64,000 nucleotides of DNA, from the NCBI RefSeq assembly GCF_027789125.1, contig NZ_JAQFVF010000025.1:1-64000 (forward strand), in the 5' to 3' direction. This DNA comes from Paenibacillus aestuarii. GTDB lineage: Bacteria > Bacillota > Bacilli > Paenibacillales > NBRC-103111. A program made the position numbers and the translations under genes. This document shows positions 55,141-64,000 of this stretch, piece by piece. The notes under the pieces are model-generated. The model was given only the letters and a program-made list of their open reading frames with translations. It was not told the DNA's origin and searched no databases. Every line of letters starts with the position of its first letter. The stretch's first letter is position 1.

Positions 55141-56016
55141 GTTTTTTACAGAAAATTCAAATTCATCGATATCCCGATCAGCCTTTGATTGGTTGCACGT
55201 ATTGCATGCGCAGACGCAGTTGTCAGGGGTTGTATGCCCACCTTTGGCGCGAGGTAGCATGTGATCAATCGTGTCCCCGTATTGTCCGCAAAAGCGACAT
55301 GTATATTGATCCCGCTCCAGAATAAACCTGCGGAATTCCTTATTGCTATACAAACGACGAATCGTATGCCGATTCATCACGATAGCAGCCCGCTCCTTCA
55401 CTAGCGTTATGGCCAACTCAGGATCGACTTCTTGATGCCACTTGCGGCCGTTGTCAGTTTTGCCGCGCATGTGGATGAAGCCCTTCCGATTCGGTATCAA
55501 GCCGATGGCCTTCATCTCCCGTATCGGAGCACACTTGTTGACGATCGGTTCTTCCGTAATCACTGTTGATTGGGTATTCTTATTGACGGCGGTCTTCAAT
55601 GTATTTGCGGCCTTTGCCTTTGACCGACGCCTTCTTCTCTTCTTCTTTGCAGGTGCAATACCGACGCTCTCGTCTGTCTTACTTGTTTCAGCAGAACCCA
55701 TTTCAAACAGTTCCCTGTCGTCAACGGTCTTATCTACAGGAACCGTTTGTTCCCGGCGTTTTTTTCGGCAAGCTTTGCAAGCACCCCGGTATGAAACCGC
55801 CCCTCTGCTTTTGCCTGTCCTACGCTTAAATTCAGACAGCGGCCTCCGCTGAGTACAATAGGTGCACAGCTTGGTCGGCACAGTGTCGTCTTCTGATATC
55901 TGCGGCGGAACGCTAACCGGCACGCTTCCACTTATGCCGCTCAAATCCTGTATCCGTAGCGTATCCGGCTCAAGCACCGGCCTCGCATCACTCCGCATTC
56001 TCCCCTTACTTACCAT
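55120..56016 (-). CDS. HNH endonuclease
   Basis: A 298-residue protein. An N-terminal Cys4 motif (LCTYCTQRRPLSEFKRR, ACKACRKKRRE) is followed by a very basic linker (KKKRRRRRSKAKAA). The C-terminal HNH nuclease core reads CRFCGQYGDTIDHMLPRAKG, with GHTTPDNCVCACNTCNQSK: two CxxC pairs for zinc and H/N/H catalytic residues. It resembles the Paenibacillus RRXRR/HNH group. No restriction partner, intein or group I intron is adjacent. GTP-independent DNA cleavage is inferred from the fold; its role is unknown. Confidence 0.85.
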   Translation of the reverse strand: MVSKGRMRSDARPVLEPDTLRIQDLSGISGSVPVSVPPQISEDDTVPTKLCTYCTQRRPLSEFKRRTGKSRGAVSYRGACKACRKKRREQTVPVDKTVDDRELFEMGSAETSKTDESVGIAPAKKKRRRRRSKAKAANTLKTAVNKNTQSTVITEEPIVNKCAPIREMKAIGLIPNRKGFIHMRGKTDNGRKWHQEVDPELAITLVKERAAIVMNRHTIRRLYSNKEFRRFILERDQYTCRFCGQYGDTIDHMLPRAKGGHTTPDNCVCACNTCNQSKADRDIDEFEFSVKNKPLSHL

Positions 56017-56356
56017 CTCGGCTTGTCAGCCCCGCTTTCTTTGTGTTGACCTTATCATACCACATCCCCGCCAAATATAAGACTCAATCTCAACACTATG
56101 TGAATCCAGTGTTAAACTTGTCCATGCAAAAAAAGAGAGGGATACACCCTCACTTCATTTCTATGCAATTAACGTGAAGCATGAAAGCCATAACGCGTTG
56201 CTTTGAATGCTTTTGTTTATAAGATCCTTTAATGCTTTATGCCCTTTTAGTGGAGAAGGAAAGCTTTATTGACTTGGCTTAGTTAGCTTATTTATCATTC
56301 CAGATTAAAACCCTTTCGGCAGGCAATATACTGCGCCATGAGTAAGTTACTCTACT
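56017..56356. other. Intergenic stretch, no gene seen
   Basis: 340 bases. GAGGG/CCCTC near 56140 is a weak hairpin. Nothing else is recognised. Confidence 0.45.
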
Positions 56357-56926
56357 CTATTTTGTATATAGGTAGAGTCCAAAATCTTGCATAACGGAGG
56401 TGTGCCCCATTTGTCGCAACATGGTAGCTATATTACCTCGGTGATAAGATCCGTGAGTGACAACGTGCAGGACCGATTCAGAAATTGAAGTTTTAAGCAA
56501 ACCAGCATATGGGTTATCCACCACAATCAACTTTTCAATATCTTCTTGGCTGTTGAGAAGTGCTTTGTATCTTTCTGATAAGTCTAAAAATTTTCTTTTC
56601 ATTTCCTCAATACTTTCCGTTTCCACTTGTTCTCTTAGTTGATTCGTGAATGACATTGCTTCATTCATACTTTTACCTGAGCTAATGTCAAACCATGCGT
56701 AATCTACGAGGTAGATATGAGACAACACCTTAGCGACCGAAGAAAAACCACTCTGAATTTCTTTTTGATAAATGTCCTGTGGAAGTTCTTTTAAACGATC
56801 AATGATAACTCCATTTGCCCATACGTGATAATCGTACATTTTTATTGCGGGATGCGTCACTTTAAATATCTCCTTTTGCTGAATTTCAGTATTAACCCCG
56901 GAAACAATTTGGCTTGAATTTTTCAT
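56357..56926 (-). CDS. DinB-family protein
   Basis: A 189-residue DinB-like protein. Metal-binding histidines are in YDYHVWANGVIID, VLSHIYLVDYAWFD and the hallmark VVTHGSYHRGNIATMLRQMG. A ~25-residue N-terminal extension precedes the first helix. AGGAGGA lies near the ATG at 56926. The gene is divergent from the exporter at 57.2 kb. Such proteins may be thiol-dependent detoxification enzymes, but the substrate is unknown. Confidence 0.88.
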   Translation of the reverse strand: MKNSSQIVSGVNTEIQQKEIFKVTHPAIKMYDYHVWANGVIIDRLKELPQDIYQKEIQSGFSSVAKVLSHIYLVDYAWFDISSGKSMNEAMSFTNQLREQVETESIEEMKRKFLDLSERYKALLNSQEDIEKLIVVDNPYAGLLKTSISESVLHVVTHGSYHRGNIATMLRQMGHTSVMQDFGLYLYTK

Positions 56927-56982
56927 GAAAATGTCCTCCTTGAAATAAATTCGTTTGTTATGCTTACAATACCAATGTTAAA

Positions 56983-57018
56983 CCATGCACCCTGACAACA
57001 TTATGTCAGGGTGCATGG
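56983..57018. other. Perfect 15-bp hairpin in divergent promoter region
   Basis: CCATGCACCCTGACA (56983-56997) and TGTCAGGGTGCATGG (57004-57018) are perfect arms around ACATTA. No T tract follows on either strand, and no gene ends here, so it is not an ordinary terminator. It may be a dimeric operator. Confidence 0.55.
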
Positions 57019-57209
57019 GGGAAAAAACTTAATACAATTCGATCGAGCAAAAAGAGAAAGTACCTGCCAAAAATCAGATCTATGTGACCCCGAATTCTAT
57101 ACAATAACGAAAGGATCGCTTAAAATATACAAACAGCCGAAGAAAAAAACAAAAATGCCGAAGTCAGTTACATCAAAACACACTTTCGTTTCTTTGGAGG
57201 AATGGAGCC

Positions 57210-58262
57210 TTGAAGCTAGGATACCGCTCACTGATACGTTTCGGATTTACGATACAAATCTTTAAAACAGCTCTTGCCGCCGCATTATCATGGTGGATAT
57301 CAACCCTATTTTACCCAAACCCTTACCCCTACTTTGCACCATTGGCCGCAATTTTGACAGTTCAGATTACTATCGCCGATTCCCTTGAAAAGGCAATGCA
57401 GCGAATAGTAGGAATTATTCTCGGAGTCTTAATCAGCCTTTTTATCGGGCATTGGATAAGTATGGGGACATTATCTATTTTTTTCGTTGTTTTGGTTGGA
57501 ACAGCAATACCTAGTGCATTCCGGTTAAATAACCAGATTACTTCCCAAGTAGCTGTAAGTTCGTTACTAGTTTTAGCCTTCGGACATAATCAAGGATATG
57601 CTTTCGGAAGAATTATTGAAACTGTGATCGGCTGTGCGGTAGCCATTGGCATCAATGCTTTGCTAAGCCCTCCGAATATGATTCCAAAAGTCGAAACTTC
57701 GCTCCTTAACTACAGTAAGCGGGCCGCTAACACGCTAAAGTCTCTAACTTTATTGTTAGAATATAAAGATAGCGAAACGGATGGTTTCGATGAAGTGGGA
57801 AAATTAATCTATGAAATGGAAAAGATCCATGATGCGGTTCAGATGGCCAAGAATAGCCTAAAATATAATCTTTTTCTTAAAAAGATAAGGGGTCGATTGG
57901 ACACTCTTACTAATGGAATGAACCAATTGGAAAAGGTAACCGTACAAATTAGAGGGATTCGCCGTGGTTTGGCGGATTTAATAAAATTGGATGGTTACGA
58001 AAGAGATATTATGAATTTAGAGTTGTTTTGTGACGCGTTGGAGGCAACCGCAGCGTGCATTGAGCATTACGGTGAAATGATGATTTATGAGACAAATGAA
58101 AATAAAGAAAAACAGAGGATCAACACTCAACGTGTAGAGTCTATTATACTTGATTGCTTAAATGAAATGACTCAAATCAAATCGCCTCACGTTCTTCGAG
58201 AGATCGGGGGGATATTAACGGACTTGAACAGAATATTAAAAGAAGTGTCATTGGATAATTGA
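57210..58262 (+). CDS. FUSC/aromatic acid exporter-like membrane protein
   Basis: A 350-residue protein. TTG 57210 is the likely start with GGAG five bases upstream. The first ~155 residues hold about six helices (IQIFKTALAAALSWWISTLF, LAAILTVQITIADSLEKAMQ, RIVGIILGVLISLFIGHW), the FUSC/ArAE_1 membrane domain, and the remaining ~200 are a cytoplasmic helical domain. The family exports aromatic acids and other organic anions. Divergent DinB gene and a perfect hairpin in between could share control. Confidence 0.85.
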   Translation: MKLGYRSLIRFGFTIQIFKTALAAALSWWISTLFYPNPYPYFAPLAAILTVQITIADSLEKAMQRIVGIILGVLISLFIGHWISMGTLSIFFVVLVGTAIPSAFRLNNQITSQVAVSSLLVLAFGHNQGYAFGRIIETVIGCAVAIGINALLSPPNMIPKVETSLLNYSKRAANTLKSLTLLLEYKDSETDGFDEVGKLIYEMEKIHDAVQMAKNSLKYNLFLKKIRGRLDTLTNGMNQLEKVTVQIRGIRRGLADLIKLDGYERDIMNLELFCDALEATAACIEHYGEMMIYETNENKEKQRINTQRVESIILDCLNEMTQIKSPHVLREIGGILTDLNRILKEVSLDN

Positions 58263-58641
58263 TTGGGTAAGAAAAAGTTGGCGGACCTTATTTTTTGGTC
58301 GGTCGCGATTACAGGGCATTTAAAATATTCTTCTTACGGATCTTCTTTTTGACCGTTTCATATTGTCACTCATTAAATGGCAAAAATCCAGTCGGCATGT
58401 CTGCTGGCTGGATTAGTAATGTTTTGCAAAGTCATTTAAGCCCTAAAGTAGGCATGACCATTGGGATTTTACGCAAAGCAGATTTAGCAGACGGTAAAAC
58501 GTAACCAATATTAGCCGTAGATTTACCTCTTTGACTGGTGCTTGCTACCAGCGTGTTGCTATTTAGTAGAGATGCTTCTATACTATAAACGGAAAATATT
58601 ATTGAAACTAAGTTTCATAGAATGAAATAAGGAGCGATCAT
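58263..58641. other. Region with possible gene remnant
   Basis: 379 bases. A plus-strand frame at 58295-58504 reads NGKNPVGMSAGWISNVLQSH and LSPKVGMTIGILRKADLADG, which looks like the end of a protein, but there is no start signal or family match. Confidence 0.3.
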
Positions 58642-59016
58642 ATGTCTTTCATTTTCTCTGGTATCGACCACGTACAATTGGCGGCTCCCGAAGGTTGTGA
58701 ATCAGAAGCACGAAGATTTTTTGCTGATTTATTAGGTTGGGTAGAAATACCAAAACCCGAGATTTTAAGAAAACGTGGCGGTGTTTGGTTTCAATGTGGT
58801 GTTCACCAGGTGCATATCGGTGTTCAAAAGGATTTTGTTCCCGCTACAAAAGCCCACCCTGCATTTCAAGTGCAGAATATAGATTCATTGCGTGAGTATT
58901 TACTCCAAAAGAGTATCCAAGTGATTGATGATGATGCACGTTCCGATGAGGGTGTAAAACGCTTCTATCTCCATGACCCGTTTGGAAATCGCCTTGAATT
59001 TTTGGAATGGCTGTAA
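58642..59016 (+). CDS. VOC-family protein
   Basis: A 124-residue glyoxalase-fold protein. SGIDHVQLAAPEGCESEARR begins the first module; HDPFGNRLEFLEWL ends the second, and CGVHQVHIGVQKDF is the central strand. His and Glu residues in IDHVQL, VHQVH and LEFLE suit a metal site. GGAG lies about 8 bases before the ATG at 58642. The substrate is unknown. It is monocistronic with a strong terminator. Confidence 0.9.
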   Translation: MSFIFSGIDHVQLAAPEGCESEARRFFADLLGWVEIPKPEILRKRGGVWFQCGVHQVHIGVQKDFVPATKAHPAFQVQNIDSLREYLLQKSIQVIDDDARSDEGVKRFYLHDPFGNRLEFLEWL

Positions 59017-59028
59017 ATGAAAGTACGT

Positions 59029-59054
59029 AAAAAACAGCCCAACGGGCTGTTTTT
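59029..59054 (+). terminator. Terminator of VOC gene
   Basis: AAAAACAGCCC/GGGCTGTTTTT stem around AAC, starting 13 bases after the stop codon. Confidence 0.88.
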
Positions 59055-59243
59055 GCAATATGGTTACTCTCGAGTCCTTAAGGATCATTATTTATTCCTT
59101 GTATAGAGCAAAAACGGCTTCATGTCCTCTGGTGATTTGAAGAACTTGCTCCGAAAATCGAATACACTTATTCTCCGATTATTCTCATCAAGCCCCATCT
59201 ATAAAGCTCTTCGGATAGAAGTTATTCTCAATTAACGCATTTT

Positions 59244-59726
59244 TCAAGTTCCTTGTTTCATGAATTGAGCAGCACGATAACCAGACTCCAATGCCTGTTG
59301 TTCGTTAAAACCCGCATCAACTGACGAACCCATGTATAGATACTCTTCGTTATTTTCATCTTGGTTCCGAATATCGCCATACTTTGTTTCGATGTTGTAT
59401 TTATTTATTAAACCTTCATTGATTGGAAGATTCACTGCGTAAGATCTAAAACCTGGGCTTAGGACATCAATCAATGGAGCGTACTCCTGGATCGAATCAT
59501 TACGCCATTTGGACTCCTTGTAACTATCATCGCTCACTTTGAAATCTTGGCCTACATGCATCGAAAATTCGATATCTTTATTGGCCGTTGGCCGTCCCGT
59601 AATATAATAGCTCCCCGCGCGTTCTCCAAACTGCTTCTCATAGGTGACACTATCAATGATAAAATCCTCTTGATATGTCGTTTTCAGATACCCTAGTGCT
59701 TTAGCCTCTGCTTTATAATTGAACAA
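59244..59726 (-). CDS. Hypothetical extracytoplasmic protein, N-terminus probably frameshifted
   Basis: A 160-residue frame beginning FNYKAEAKALGYLKTTYQED, with the compact pattern SVTYEKQFGERAGSYYITGR typical of small Bacillus secreted/membrane-anchored proteins of unknown function. The expected N-terminal anchor is found in another frame: ATG 59817 reads MKVKRKYSTGLFFFGQMLIH and a hydrophobic run up to about 59728, where one base shift would join NYKAEAKAL. So the gene may span 59244-59817. No ribosome binding site precedes the TTG at 59726. Confidence 0.6.
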   Translation of the reverse strand: MFNYKAEAKALGYLKTTYQEDFIIDSVTYEKQFGERAGSYYITGRPTANKDIEFSMHVGQDFKVSDDSYKESKWRNDSIQEYAPLIDVLSPGFRSYAVNLPINEGLINKYNIETKYGDIRNQDENNEEYLYMGSSVDAGFNEQQALESGYRAAQFMKQGT

Positions 59727-59949
59727 AGAATAATAAATATAGTCCCAAATAATAGCTGTGAATCAACATCTGTCCAAAGAAAAATAATCCTGTTGAATAC
59801 TTTCGTTTTACCTTCATCTCGCTCACATAATACGATCCTTCCGGTTAATCGTGTACCTGTCCTAGTAACGGCAAACGCCTTGTTTGTATCGAAAGAGTTA
59901 TTAAATCATTATCCGTTCATTCATTTTCAAAATATAATGCAATATCCGT

Positions 59950-60006
59950 TTGATTGAAATGATGCATCTGTGATATTTTGAAGATAATCAAACAATCGTT
60001 TGATTA
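59950..60006 (+). promoter_or_regulatory. cadCA promoter and CadC operator
   Basis: TTGATT (59950-59955) and GATATT (59972-59977) form a promoter with 16-base spacing. A perfect palindrome follows: TAATCAAAC at 59985-59993, a four-base centre, GTTTGATTA at 59998-60006, covering the start point, as expected for an ArsR/CadC repressor site. Confidence 0.75.
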
Positions 60007-60020
60007 ATGGAGGCGATCGT

Positions 60021-60392
60021 ATGAAGGACAAAGATACGTGTGAGATATTTTGTTTTGATCAAACAAAGGTCCAAAAGGTTCAGTCTTCACTTGCATCGCA
60101 GGACATTCAAGGCATGGTCAGCCTGTTTAAAGTTTTGGCAGATGAAACACGAATGAAAATCGCTTTTGCTCTTTGCGAAGAAGATGAGCTCTGCGTGTGT
60201 GACGTTGCCAACATAATCGGTTCAACTATGGCAACAGCTTCGCATCATTTGCGCACATTGAAGCATCTGGGTTTGGCAAAATACCGTAAAGAAGGTAAAT
60301 TGGTCTTCTATTCCTTAGAGGATGATCACGTACATCAACTAGTTCGGCTAGCTTCCACCCCTAGGAAGGAGTTGCAAACGAGTGGCACCTGA
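60021..60392 (+). CDS. cadC: CadC-type ArsR-family metal-sensing repressor
   Basis: A 123-residue ArsR/SmtB repressor. ATG 60021 has GGAGG 10 bases upstream. The N-terminal cysteines ([11 protein letters not shown]) and the helix-alpha3 pair [10 protein letters not shown] are the CadC cadmium/lead site; the recognition helix is [22 protein letters not shown]-terminal DHVHQLV segment may serve as a second zinc site. The stop codon overlaps the cadA start by 11 bases. Confidence 0.95.
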   Translation: MKDKDTCEIFCFDQTKVQKVQSSLASQDIQGMVSLFKVLADETRMKIAFALCEEDELCVCDVANIIGSTMATASHHLRTLKHLGLAKYRKEGKLVFYSLEDDHVHQLVRLASTPRKELQTSGT

Positions 60393-62532
60393 CGATCAAA
60401 ATACCGAAAAGAAAAATGTATATCGTGTTCAGGGCTTTACGTGTACAAACTGCGCCGGAATTTTCGAGAAGAACGTCAAGAAACTGCCTGGGGTTCAAGA
60501 TGCCCAAGTCAATTTCGGAGCATCTAAAATTTCGGTTTACGGAAGTACGACAATCGAGGACTTAGAAAGAGCAGGAGCATTTGAAAATCTTAAAATTACG
60601 CCGGAAAAACAACCTATTGTTGAGAAAAAGGAACCGTTTCTAATGAAAAATTGGAAGGTGTTAGTTTCCTCGTTTCTTCTTATCCTTGGTTATTTTCTTG
60701 GTAAGCAATACGTAGAAACCAGTTTTTTACAACCCTTTCTTTATGCTGCATCTATGATTGTAGGTGGATACGAATTATTCATGAAAGAAATCAAAAATTT
60801 ATTCCGCCTTCAATTCGATATGAATACGCTTATGACCGTCGCGATTATTGGCGCGGCTGCTATCGGTCAATGGGGCGAAGGAGCTACGGTTGTCATCCTG
60901 TTTGCCATAAGTGAAGTATTAGAACGTTATTCGATGGAGAAGGCGCGACAATCCATTCGTTCACTCATGGACATTGCACCTAAAGAGGCCCTTATTCGTC
61001 GCGATTCCAAGGAAATCACGCTAACGGTGGACGATATCCAAGTAGGCGATATCATGATCGTGAAACCAGGACAAAAGCTCGCTATGGATGGTATCGTCAT
61101 AAAAGGTACAACAACAATTAATCAAGCTTCAATTACGGGCGAATCGCTTCCGGTTGCAAAAGCTCTTGACGATGAAGTTTTTGCTGGAACATTAAATGGA
61201 GAAGGGCTGTTAGAGGTAAGGGTTACAAAGACTGTTGATGATACAACAATTGCAAAGATTATTCATCTTGTTGAAGAAGCGCAGGCTGAACGCGCCCCTT
61301 CACAACAATTCGTGGATAGATTCGCAACATATTACACACCGGCTATCATGACTCTAGCCTTTGGTGTTGCCGTGATACCACCGTTATTCTTTGAAGCGAT
61401 TTGGGGCAAATGGATTTACGAAGGATTAGCCCTATTAGTTGTAGGTTGTCCTTGTGCATTAGTCATTTCAACACCAGTTGCCATTGTTACCGCAATTGGT
61501 AACGCAGCAAAAAATGGTGTCTTAATTAAAGGCGGCATTCACCTTGAAGAGGCAGGGAGTCTTTCCGCCGTAGCCTTTGATAAAACGGGTACTTTAACCA
61601 AAGGATTGCCGCAAGTTACGGATATCATCACTTTTGGTAATAATGAGGATGACCTTTTAGCCGTTGCTGCTGTAATCGAGAAAGGCTCTCAGCACCCCTT
61701 AGCTTCGGCAATTTTACGTCGAGCTGATCATCTCGGAGCCGATTTAACTCGAACTGTCGAGGAGTTTCAGTCCATTACCGGTAAGGGTGTGAAAGCAAAG
61801 GTAAACAATGAATTGTACTATATGGGTAGCCCGCAACTTTTTGCCGAGCTCAATGTATTAAACTTGAAGAATCTAGAGTTAATGTCTCAAATCGAAAGCT
61901 TCCAAAAACAAGGGAAAACAGTTATGGTTCTTGGTACTGAACAAGTAATTCTTGCACTTATTGCTGTCGCCGATGAGGTTCGTGAATCCAGTAAGAACGT
62001 GATACAAAATCTTCACGCAATGGGAATCAAGAAAACAATTATGCTGACAGGTGACAATCGCGCTACCGCTGAAGCGATCAGTAAGCGGTTAGGTGTTATG
62101 GAAGTGAAGGCAGAGCTGCTGCCGCAAAATAAATTGGACTACATTAAAGAACTTCGTAAAGATTATGGCAAAATCGCAATGATTGGCGACGGTATCAATG
62201 ATGCTCCAGCTCTAGCTGCTTCAACAGTTGGTATCGCTATGGGTGGTGCAGGAACGGATACGGCAATTGAAACGGCGGATATTGCGCTAATGGCGGATGA
62301 TTTGGATAAACTCCCTTATATCATAAGCCTAAGCCGGAAAACGCTTGCTATCATCAAACAAAATATCACGTTCGCGCTCGGTATTAAGTTGCTTGCCATA
62401 GCTTTAATTGTTCCAGGATGGTTAACCTTATGGCTAGCGATATTTGCAGACATGGGTGCAACGTTAATTGTGACTTTGAACAGTTTACGTTTGCTTAAAG
62501 TTCATAAAAGTAACACTCATAGGCAGATTTAG
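60382..62532 (+). CDS. cadA: Cadmium/zinc-transporting P1B-type ATPase
   Basis: A 716-residue efflux ATPase. It starts with GTG at 60382 (AAGGAG 10 bases upstream, inside cadC). The N-terminal metal-binding domain has [16 protein letters not shown]1B-type marks are the CPC motif [20 protein letters not shown] (phosphorylated Asp), TGES, HP (GSQHPLA) and [11 protein letters not shown]. Length suits CadA. It pumps Cd(II), Zn(II) and Pb(II) out of the cell; with CadC it forms a metal-inducible operon. Confidence 0.96.
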   Translation: MAPDDQNTEKKNVYRVQGFTCTNCAGIFEKNVKKLPGVQDAQVNFGASKISVYGSTTIEDLERAGAFENLKITPEKQPIVEKKEPFLMKNWKVLVSSFLLILGYFLGKQYVETSFLQPFLYAASMIVGGYELFMKEIKNLFRLQFDMNTLMTVAIIGAAAIGQWGEGATVVILFAISEVLERYSMEKARQSIRSLMDIAPKEALIRRDSKEITLTVDDIQVGDIMIVKPGQKLAMDGIVIKGTTTINQASITGESLPVAKALDDEVFAGTLNGEGLLEVRVTKTVDDTTIAKIIHLVEEAQAERAPSQQFVDRFATYYTPAIMTLAFGVAVIPPLFFEAIWGKWIYEGLALLVVGCPCALVISTPVAIVTAIGNAAKNGVLIKGGIHLEEAGSLSAVAFDKTGTLTKGLPQVTDIITFGNNEDDLLAVAAVIEKGSQHPLASAILRRADHLGADLTRTVEEFQSITGKGVKAKVNNELYYMGSPQLFAELNVLNLKNLELMSQIESFQKQGKTVMVLGTEQVILALIAVADEVRESSKNVIQNLHAMGIKKTIMLTGDNRATAEAISKRLGVMEVKAELLPQNKLDYIKELRKDYGKIAMIGDGINDAPALAASTVGIAMGGAGTDTAIETADIALMADDLDKLPYIISLSRKTLAIIKQNITFALGIKLLAIALIVPGWLTLWLAIFADMGATLIVTLNSLRLLKVHKSNTHRQI

Positions 62533-62835
62533 ACAAGTAACATAAAGAGTAAGTGACGATTACAATTCCTCACCTCCTCCCTGCCATCCGCCGCGAATGG
62601 GATTGACGATTTCGCGCTCCCTTCAAAAGCCATCTCTGCCCCTGCTCGGTGAAAGCGGTACTTATGTCGGAAAGAACCGCGTCAAAGCTGCGTGCTGCAT
62701 CCGCACAATTGGGACGTCCCTGAGTCTACAACGATAAGAAGGTAACCCCTACCTCGCCCGGTGTTACCCTCTTGGATTGCCCGATTTAAACTGTTTTGCT
62801 GCATTGCGGAGTTATCGTTCCCGTTAGAATTATTT
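62533..62835. other. Intergenic region after cadA
   Basis: 303 bases. A minus-strand frame near 62573-62720 (ADAARSFDAVLSDISTAFTE) looks protein-like but has no start signal and no family match. No cadA terminator is clear. Confidence 0.35.
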
Positions 62836-63303
62836 TCACCATTTATTAATTTTTTCTATTCTAACGATCCATTTATAATACCCTAACAAGACTAACAGTA
62901 GGAAAGGATTTAGTAGTACCGAATACCACATTCTCCACCATCCGTAGTGAAAATATCCCCAAGGTTCAGGCAGTAATGTAATCAACTCATATATGGCGGT
63001 ACCTATGATCCAATAGATAAAGTAAAATGCTTGTACTCTTAATGGACTTTTAAACGGATACCAATTTAAAAACATCATGTTAACAGGAGGAAGCAGTGCA
63101 AGATGCGCAGGTACAGCCTGAAAGTCAATATCTTTGGTAAAGTACCAGTAACCATGAAATTTATAATCAACAAATGAATCGAATGTACCTTGAAAAATCG
63201 ATGTAAATGTCCAAACATGAACGATTTGGTTTGCTGTCAACCTCTTATTGGTTGTAAAGGCAATAAGATTAAAAACGACAATTGCGATTATAAGTCCAAT
63301 CAT
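62836..63303 (-). CDS. CBO0543-type integral membrane protein
   Basis: A 155-residue membrane protein with about four helices (MIGLIIAIVVFNLIAFTTNK, FYFIYWIIGTAIYELI and VLLNPFLLLVLLGYYKWIV). YKFHGYWYFTKDID and PPVNMMFLNWYPF match CBO0543-family segments, also found at 5.1 kb (FGFWTYPYEF). The N-terminal ~40 residues of the longer copy are absent here. Function unknown. Confidence 0.72.
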   Translation of the reverse strand: MIGLIIAIVVFNLIAFTTNKRLTANQIVHVWTFTSIFQGTFDSFVDYKFHGYWYFTKDIDFQAVPAHLALLPPVNMMFLNWYPFKSPLRVQAFYFIYWIIGTAIYELITLLPEPWGYFHYGWWRMWYSVLLNPFLLLVLLGYYKWIVRIEKINKW

Positions 63304-63665
63304 AATAATTCCTTTTCTATTTATAATGCCCGGATTTTTATTAAATGTATTCTTCTCCCAACTTTTCTGCCTGTTACTTCAATGAAACTTTCTAGAGTTC
63401 AGTGGGGTGCTCAATAACGAAAATAAGCGATGGATTGGATCCATCGCCATACTTTGTTTGTTCAATATCAAGTCCATGACGGATTACTGATTATTAAAAA
63501 TTAACAGTATCGTGCTAACATGAAGATTTGTTGCCCATTCGTAGAAACACGTATGCGAAAGATGACCACAACGTGATAAAGACGAGCTTATACACCCCCC
63601 TATACAAAGCTGAAACTTGTCAAAATGAATTCAGTCACCCTAGACGGCAAGAATTGTCCATATTG
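63304..63665. other. Intergenic stretch, no gene seen
   Basis: 362 bases with no frame that carries a start signal and family features. Confidence 0.4.
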
Positions 63666-64000
63666 CTATAACTTCGCGGTATTATCCCCAATCGAAGCGC
63701 GTCTCAACAGGAATTCGCGTTCCTTTTCATTGCGTGTCAGTGCTGCAGCGCGTTTGAACTCAAGACTTGCTTCTTGCTTGCGGCCCAGCTTCATGAGAAG
63801 ATCCCCTCGAACACTTGGTAGAAAATGATAATTTCTCAAAGATGCTTCTTGTAATAATGCATCGACGACGTCTAAACCCACTTCTGGGCCGAACGCCATC
63901 GAGAGAGCGACAGCATGATTCAGCGTGACGACAGGCGATGGCGCAACTTGTGAAAGAGCATCGTACAACGCCGAAATCCGGACCCATTCCGTTTCCGAAG
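63666..64000 (-). CDS. ECF-type RNA polymerase sigma factor (DUF6596 group), C-terminal part
   Basis: The frame is open to the right edge, so the gene starts beyond the window. The visible 111 codons read TEWVRISALYDALSQVAPSP, VVTLNHAVALSMAFGPEVGL and GDLLMKLGRKQEASLEFKRA, the TPR-like C-terminal extension of the large SigJ/ECF41-like DUF6596 sigma factors. In such genes a YCII-like protein is often encoded nearby, which cannot be checked here. Confidence 0.88.
   Translation of the reverse strand, partial: SETEWVRISALYDALSQVAPSPVVTLNHAVALSMAFGPEVGLDVVDALLQEASLRNYHFLPSVRGDLLMKLGRKQEASLEFKRAAALTRNEKEREFLLRRASIGDNTAKL

Overview
The window looks like the chromosome of a spore-forming Bacillota of the Paenibacillus/Bacillales type. 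The support is two GerA-type germinant-receptor operons, a YjcZ-type sporulation peptide, a GerPA/GerPF-type protein, CotS-type spore-coat kinases, a CYP102 (P450 BM3-like) fusion, many DinB, VOC and alpha/beta hydrolase genes, and AGGAGG-type ribosome binding sites with many TTG/GTG starts. I see no rRNA, tRNA, CRISPR array, prophage or complete insertion sequence.

Layout. 1-2.7 kb: 3' part of a germinant-receptor operon (A-C-B order). 2.9-6.7 kb: DinB relic, an XRE regulator and an alpha/beta hydrolase linked by four copies of one palindrome, then small spore proteins. 7-8 kb: tandem-P-loop ATPase gene with a frameshift. 8.6-13.2 kb: P450-reductase fusion and a LysR regulator. 13.4-19.2 kb: DinB, hydrolases, an orphan solute-binding lipoprotein and PaiB. 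19.3-27.2 kb: MarR-PaiA, then a decayed zone (two MFS genes, an acetyltransferase, a chemoreceptor, a WYL regulator) around an intact GMC dehydrogenase operon. 27.5-31.2 kb: a second, complete germinant-receptor operon (B-A-C order). 31.5-42.4 kb: HAD hydrolase, two CotS-type kinases (the second with an amber codon), amidase, aldo/keto reductase, hydrolase, glycosyltransferase and NlpC/P60 peptidase. 42.7-43.6 kb: IS3 remnant and a small conserved protein. 43.8-52.1 kb: a LacI-regulated gene block encoding a complete ABC importer, a PHP-domain metallohydrolase, a glycerophosphodiesterase-like protein and an MgtC protein. 52.2-59.7 kb: TetM-like GTPase, VOC, HNH, DinB and FUSC-type exporter genes. 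60-62.5 kb: cadC-cadA. The right edge holds a CBO0543-type membrane protein and the 3' end of an ECF-type sigma factor.

Functional picture: sporulation and germination (two Ger receptors, coat proteins, cortex/cell-wall hydrolases), stress and detoxification (P450, polyamine acetylation, cadmium efflux, ribosome protection) and one probable organophosphodiester-type uptake and hydrolysis unit. The most distinctive signals are regulatory DNA (a shared palindrome at 3.7 and 5.0 kb, paired LacI operators at 50.9 and 51.0 kb, a Cad operator at 60.0 kb) and a high density of broken genes: four in-frame TAG codons and several single-base frameshifts, some at homopolymers, so assembly error must be separated from true decay. 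I did not find a convincing wholly new defence or mobile system.
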